Source: Antedon mediterranea (lineage: Eukaryota; Echinodermata; Crinoidea; Comatulida; Antedonidae). Taken from it: a stretch of DNA of 64,000 nt. Positions 54,101 through 61,100 of this stretch are shown in pieces. Below the pieces are notes generated by a model. It saw only the letters and a program-made list of their open reading frames with translations. It did not search any database and was not told where the DNA came from. Numbering within the stretch: the first letter of the stretch is position 1; each line of letters opens with the position of its first letter. The position numbers were made by a program, and so were the translations under genes. The DNA is taken from positions 24,640,001-24,704,000 of the forward strand of contig NC_092674.1 in the NCBI RefSeq assembly GCF_964355755.1, in the 5' to 3' direction.

Positions 54101-57100
54101 CACAATAATTACTGTACACCAACATATTTGTTATTTCACTTCTTATAATATTAACATTCCAGGACAATTTAAATAACAATAGAAAAATAGTAAACATATT
54201 ACTGTAGTATTACCAAACTATGGTACTAAAAAGATTTGCTAAACAATAAACCTAGTGCAACTTGCATTGCAAACAAATGTTTAACATGGTAGTGGTTGTA
54301 ATTAAAAACCTTGAAGTTACCCTATGGGACAAGTGGAATGTCTTCATTACCAAACCACCTCTAGGTTTTCACTAGCTGAGCTAGGCTATACCATTTAATA
54401 AAATAGGGATGTGTAGATTTGACCTTTTATTTGCTTTTGGGGACATTGGTATGCCATTCACTGGTATGAATATATAGCTATATTGTAAACATGTTATGCA
54501 ATATACACTTTCTATGCATTGTGCTCTATACAGGTCTTGCTATTAAATATTGTACACAGTAGGCCTACTCAATTATGAACACATACAATATCAAAGATTT
54601 TATGTTAAATGTAAATATACTGTACTACTGTACATTCTTGTTAATGTGAAATGATGCCAAAAACTTCCAACTGGATTTTTAACAGATTAGATACTCCTAC
54701 TGACACTGTACTGTATCTCTCATTTACAGTAATTTCAATGAAGTAGGTACTGTAACGTACAAGCTCTCCTATCTCTCCGAAATACTGTGGTAAATTACAC
54801 AGTACATATTCTGCTAATAACTAATATAAATTTTAATAATAATACGTCGATGCTTAACGCACAAAGCAATGCTGGTGGTAATGTTTTTTGATGTGTCTGG
54901 AAACATATTCCCATAATGTTGCAGCTAGTAATCAGCGCAGTTGTGATTTGACCTACACCAGGTACTCATTTGTACACCTGGGTGGAGAGAGGAAAACGAC
55001 TATACAGGCTATACAGTAATTACAAATCTATAGAACATGGAATTAGTGCCCATGATTGAAGCAATGGATTCTTTAATGGAAAACACTGCGATGTGATATC
55101 ATAAACAATATTTTGTCAAATTACTGTGCTACCCTACAATTAAAATGGACTAGGCTAGTTTGGAATTCATTTAACTTGGATAAAAGCCAAAGTATTTCTT
55201 CAAGAAGGGATCAAAACTATACCACCACTAGTGAAAATCCAATAAAACTTTCCTAATCTTTATTTTATTTCACATCTTTATATATTTAAAAATATTGCCT
55301 ATTTTGTAAGATTAAATGATGAATTTTCTCATCAAAATTATTGGTTGTAACTTTCGTTTACTGTCTGTAGCTGTACAGTTTAGAATCTCATGTTTTGATC
55401 CTTTTTAAAATTGAAATTAAAAGAAATTTCAATAGTTTGTGTCAAATTAAACTTTGACATGCATTCATTTTTTTTATTAATATAAAAGCCAATGAATAAT
55501 TCATACAGCCAAAATGCATAATGATTTACTATCTGTATGCTAATTTGTTTTAAACTTTATAACAATATGTATAAACTATATGTGGTAATAAAATTGGTAA
55601 ATGTGGTCAGGAATGGTGAGGTAAAATGTATCAACAAAGTTCAAAAGTTAACTTTTATAGTTATGAAGTCAGGTACATGGTCACCAGAGAGTGCAAGCAT
55701 ACAATAATTTAAAAATTGTCAGTAGAATTGATCACATATGATGTTAGGGTAAATATTTAAACATTTTTGCCATAAAAATTATCAAACATAAAAATTATTA
55801 CAGTTTCTAAAATTATGAAAAGAAAAATTCCAGCAAGCCTACAGTAGGTCTTACATTTGGGTCAAAGACATAATTCTAAAAATCCCCATGGAGACCATAA
55901 AATGAATTGGTCCCTGCAGATGAAAACAGTGAGAATTACATCAGATCCAAAGGTCATATAGGTATAATCCACTTCCATAGAAATTGTGGGAATATTTCTA
56001 AATACAGTACAATAAAGAGAGGTTTTTAAACTGTTATAAACATTTTTTTTGGTAAAAATAAAATTAAAAACACTAAATTACAAAATTGGTGCCATGAGCA
56101 AAATGCACAAAGTAAAAATAAACGGTAAACAGGTGCCAGCAGTTCATTAGTAAAATGGGTAGCTCAAACAAAGAAAAGAAAAAGATTCTAAGATTGTTCT
56201 TTTATTAACAGTATGCAAATGATTGCCTAGTTTATAAACATAGGGTGCATGCCCCCACCACCTAAATTTATAATGGTATTTTACCAACAGGAGAAAAAAA
56301 ATAATAAATTATAACAAAATGTAAAAAAAAAAAATAGAAGTTCTTTATGTTTTAAAAAGTTTCAGTTCATTTTACTCCTTCTCCCACTTATTTTGACTTA
56401 ATTAGTAAAAAGATACATATTTTGGCACATATGGCGTTTCATACTATACTTGATCTCGTGTAAAAATCTAACTGGACGACTCGCATTTGGGTCAAGTTGG
56501 TTTATACTGTACTGTACCTTTTGTAACTTGCTGACTTTTTGGTAATATCCCTCTAATTCTTGCCGTAATGCTGTGTTCTCTTCTGATAATATTTCAACCA
56601 TTTTAGTAGCTCGTCCAGCGATTGCTTCATGATCGACTTCAAAGTTTGAATTTTGTTTTGTGTGTGGTGATGTTGTCCTAAAAAAAAATTAGAAACTTAG
56701 TATTAAATTGTCAGTTATAACTTTTATGATTTTCTAAGAAGAAAATTTAATGAAATACAACAAGTATAAAGGTACTGTATTTAAAATTATGTGCTGAGAA
56801 GATTTTTGTTTCTCTCCATTTCTTTCCCACATAATGGAATAAATAATATTCTAAAATAGTAGGCCTACTACGGGTCATTCCATCTCAGTTCACCCAAAAA
56901 AAATGGAATTTTAAACCCTACCTCTTCCAATTTTGATGAAATTTGGTATATGGGTGATTCATAGCAATTAAAGCCAAAATTTCAAATTTTAACTTTATCG
57001 GACCAACGGTTTTCGAGATATCGCAATTTCAATTTTCGGTTTTTACGCAAAAAAGGGAGCGGCCGCCACGTTTCAAAGAGCTGTATCTCGGGAACTATAG

Positions 57101-58117
57101 GTTCGATTTTAAAAACAAAGGTATTTTTGTAAAGGGGAGACCATAAGGAACCTAAATATACTAATTGTGTGTGTTTTATGTTAATTTTAAGTTGAATAAA
57201 ACTTTGACATATATTTTGACCTTGAAATTGACCCCGTGGAACACGCCCGATTTGTTGGTGACTATCACGAAAAATGTAGCCCTACTTGTCAACTACAACA
57301 TATAACAAAATTGGAGGGGTTTTTTTGTTTGTTTCCATGAAATTACAATTTGAAGTTGACATACCTCTTCCTTTTAGTGTATTTTTGGTGTTGTTATATA
57401 CTTATACACAGTGTGAACACTAACTGTTAAGGTGTCTTATTGTTACGCTTTCTCATCAGGCCCACTTAAACAGTAGATATACTTTGATATGAGAAATACT
57501 GGGTAACTCACATACTTTTCAAATCAATTTTGACACATAGTTTAGTGTCCTTACTATGTTATTATGCATATTAATGCATAATAAGTGATTGCAGAGAACA
57601 TACATCAGTTACTGATGCCTTTTTAAAGGTTGTCATCCCCTATTTAAAATCAAAACTACCAACCATGAAAAAAGTTCATTATTTCACAGATGGATGTGGC
57701 GGCCAATACAAAAACAAATATAACTTTATTAACCTTTGCCACCACCAGGAAGATTTTTGTTTAGACGCCGAGGGGAATTTTTTCGCTACATCACATGGCA
57801 AGAGTGCATGTGATGGCATAGGTGGAACAGTTAAGAGGCTTGTCACTAAGAGAAGCTTACAGCGTTTGACTGAATGTCATATTCTCACATCTCTCAGTAT
57901 GTTCGACTACTGTGTAATTTTTTATTTTTATTTATGTCTTTAGGCAATGTGGCCAAGGATTACCAATAGTGAATTAATCACTGTCCTATCAGATAGGTGG
58001 TAATCCCCCTGATACAGGGGCTATTGTGTGAACCAGTTCACCGGGATAACCCCCTACTCTTTTTCGAATAATGAACTGGGTTCTTTAAAGTACACACAGG
58101 TTATAACTGTGTACACT

Positions 58118-58151
<34 letters not shown>

Positions 58152-61100
58152 TTGTTCCACCACCAGAACTAGGAGCGAGTCGGCCTCGAACCCTTGCCGA
58201 TGTTGTTGTTGGCTCTTTAGGTACGGTAAACGACGCCCCTGCCTTAACCGCTCGGCCATATGACTCGCTCATATGGACATTCCAGGCATCAACTTTTTTC
58301 ATGTGGGAATAGATGAGGTATCTACTGTGGAAAAAGAAATAAAGCCGAGATTCAACCTCGCCCAGACCATCAAGGGTACATTACAATATCATCGCTTTGT
58401 TCACGTTTATCTGGCACAGATGCAGGTCTACAAACTTAGTACCCAGATAAACCCTCCGGATGTGGTAGTGATTCAAGAATCTTTCAGTGATGAAAATGAA
58501 ATTGTTGCTGATACACAACCCACCATTATTAGACTTCAGAATTTGTGTGCTGTAGTTATGATGGTGTCCCATTTGGTTGTGGATGTCTCAGAAGAGTTTG
58601 GGGATTATCAAATTAAATTTATGCATCCTCATGGGCCAGCGAAAATCTTTTATTGGCCGTCCAAAGAAGACTGTTGTTGGATTCCTGAATCAAATGTACA
58701 TTGTATTATAGCCTCTCCGTTTATAAAATCCTCTTCGACTAGGAATTACAGTAATTTCCCAAAATGAACGCCACAACATTTCTAAATACTGTTTGAATTG
58801 GCCAGATGACAAGGAGTAAAGGCCAGACATAGACAATTGTAACATTATAATAATATTTAGTTTGTAAATAAAATTATTTTTGGAATACATCAAATTGACA
58901 TTGAAGTAATGCATGGACAGACACCAAAATACACTAAAATAACATAGTAAGGACACTAAACTATGTGTCAAAATTGATTTGAAAAGTATGTGAGTTACCC
59001 AGTATTTCTCATATCAAAATATATCTACTGTAGTGTTTAAGTGGGCCTGATGAGAAAGCGTAACAATAAGACACCTTAACAGTTAGTGTTCACACTGTGT
59101 ATAAGTATATAACAACACCAAAAAATACACTAAAAGGAAGAGGTATGTCAACTTCAAATTGTAATTTCATGGAAACAAAGAAAAAAACCCCTCCAATTTT
59201 TTTATATGTTGTAGTTGACACGTAGGGCTACATTTTTCGTGATAGTCACCAACAAATCGGGCGTGTTCCACGGTGTCAATTTCAAGGTCAAAATATATTT
59301 CAAAGTTTTATTAAACTTAAAATTAACATAAAACACACACAATTAGTATATTTAGATTCCTTATGGTCTCCCCTTTACAAAAATACCTTTGCTTTTAAAA
59401 TTGAACCTATAGTTCCCGAGATACAGCTCTTTGAAACGTGGCGGACGCGCCCTTTTTTGCGTAAAAACCGAAAATTGAAATTGCGATATCTCGAAAACCG
59501 TTGGTCCGATAAAGTTAAAATTTGAAATTTTGACTTTAATTGCTATGAATCACCCATATACCAAATTTCATCAAAATTGGAAGAGGTAGGGTTTAACTCA
59601 TTGGGTGATCTGAGATGGAATGACCCCTACTATAGTTGATTGAAATACAGTATTTATACTGGGTAACCTCTTCAGTCAAAGACTGCTCTCCCAGAGGGCC
59701 AAGTTGGTGATCAGTGGCTGTGATGTACTAATACACCGGGGTAACCCCCTACTCGTCTCGAAAGATCTAGGTGCATACGAGCTAGATGTGTACACTGGAC
59801 CTACGGTTTATAGTCCTTATCCGAGAAGACTCGTTCCATCACCAGAACCATGGAGTGAGTGAGCTTCGAACCCCAGCCTATGTTATGGCTACGTAATTAC
59901 GGTTCCACTGTCTTAACTGCTCGGCCAGTATTTTTTTTATTCTAATCTTTTTTTCTAAAGTACTCTGTACAATTACAGTAAACATTTCTAAAAAATGTAA
60001 ATTGTAAAGTTACCAAATAAATACAGTACAGTGGATTTATAGGACAAAATCATAGAAAGGGATTTATAGCAATTTCTGATCATTTTAATCTCTGTCTACA
60101 CTATCAAATTAGTTTAACAAAAAAAAGTGTGATGTGCCAAATATGGTGGTGATGCATCATTTGATTATCATGTCCATATACAGTAGCTAACCCTTATTTT
60201 ACGTACGGTACGGGACCGGAAGGGGTACGTAAAACATGGGATTCGTAAAATCCAGGTTGACCATAAATTGACCCCAAATATGTAGAGATCATAGCTATAA
60301 AGGCTACCGTGTTTGCCTACTTTACTGTACACAGCATGCAGGTGGTCACTAGCTAGGCCTGGCCAGGCTAGCAGGCCTAGCAAGATGTGAGGCCTAACTA
60401 GAAAAGTACAGTATATACAGCCTGTGCGATTAAATAAAATATCAATGTTCTTGTATTTGTAAAACACAGGTTCTACTGTACTGTACATGGGCACATCACA
60501 TTTTTTGTCACATAAAGTTTGAGATCTTTAAAGACTGCATTACAGTAGACGGATCAAAACTCTATCCAATCCTCTCATCAATCGTGTTTTAAAAAAAGAC
60601 TTCTTTACAAAAGTAACAATTAACTTAGAATTCCTCTTACGATTAAATAATCATATCCAATTATTGTATAAGCCTTTCTGGATTATTAACAACTTTCCTG
60701 GAAGAACTTGATTATTTTTGGAGAACAGAATAATTCACATCCAATCAGGAATGAAAGTGGATCAGTTGAACTTGACCAAACCAAGGCCAACTGATTTTGT
60801 ACCACCAGACAGGCTTTTTAACTTATATTGACTGTGTGAATAAATTATTATATATTTCTTGGCAACATAATGGGAAATACTACTATTTCTAATAAGAAAA
60901 AATACATTTTAAAACCAACCCTAGACATTTTTTTTATCTAAAAAAGTTGTTTTGTTGTTGTTTTACCTTTTCTTTTTTTAATTTAAGATAAAAAATTACC
61001 TACCTACAGTACCTACAGTGAGTACCCCATATTTTTTAACCTATTACGCCAACATAAACTCTTTTTGGCCTAATAGTATACAGTAATCATAATGGCTTGC

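Larger units (their letters stand above)
56872..59626. mobile_element. 2.75-kb DNA transposon with ~690-bp TIRs
   Basis: The left arm 56872-57561 is mirrored by the right arm 58942-59626: GGGTCATTCCATCTCAG at one end, CTGAGATGGAATGACCC at the other. The match continues through CGGACCAACGGTTTTCGAG, GAGCTGTATCTCGGGAACTA and CATAGTTTAGTGTCCTTAC. CCTACTA occurs at both borders (56864-56870 and 59626-59632) and may be a 7-bp target duplication. The centre carries a transposase remnant and a SINE. It lies in the angiomotin intron 56678-63501. I cannot name the superfamily. Confidence 0.85.

Noticed and set aside
58240-58275. Functional tRNA gene on the minus strand
   Set aside because: A and B boxes are present, but no full cloverleaf or paired acceptor stem can be formed. 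The same head and body occur in another dispersed copy, so it is a SINE.
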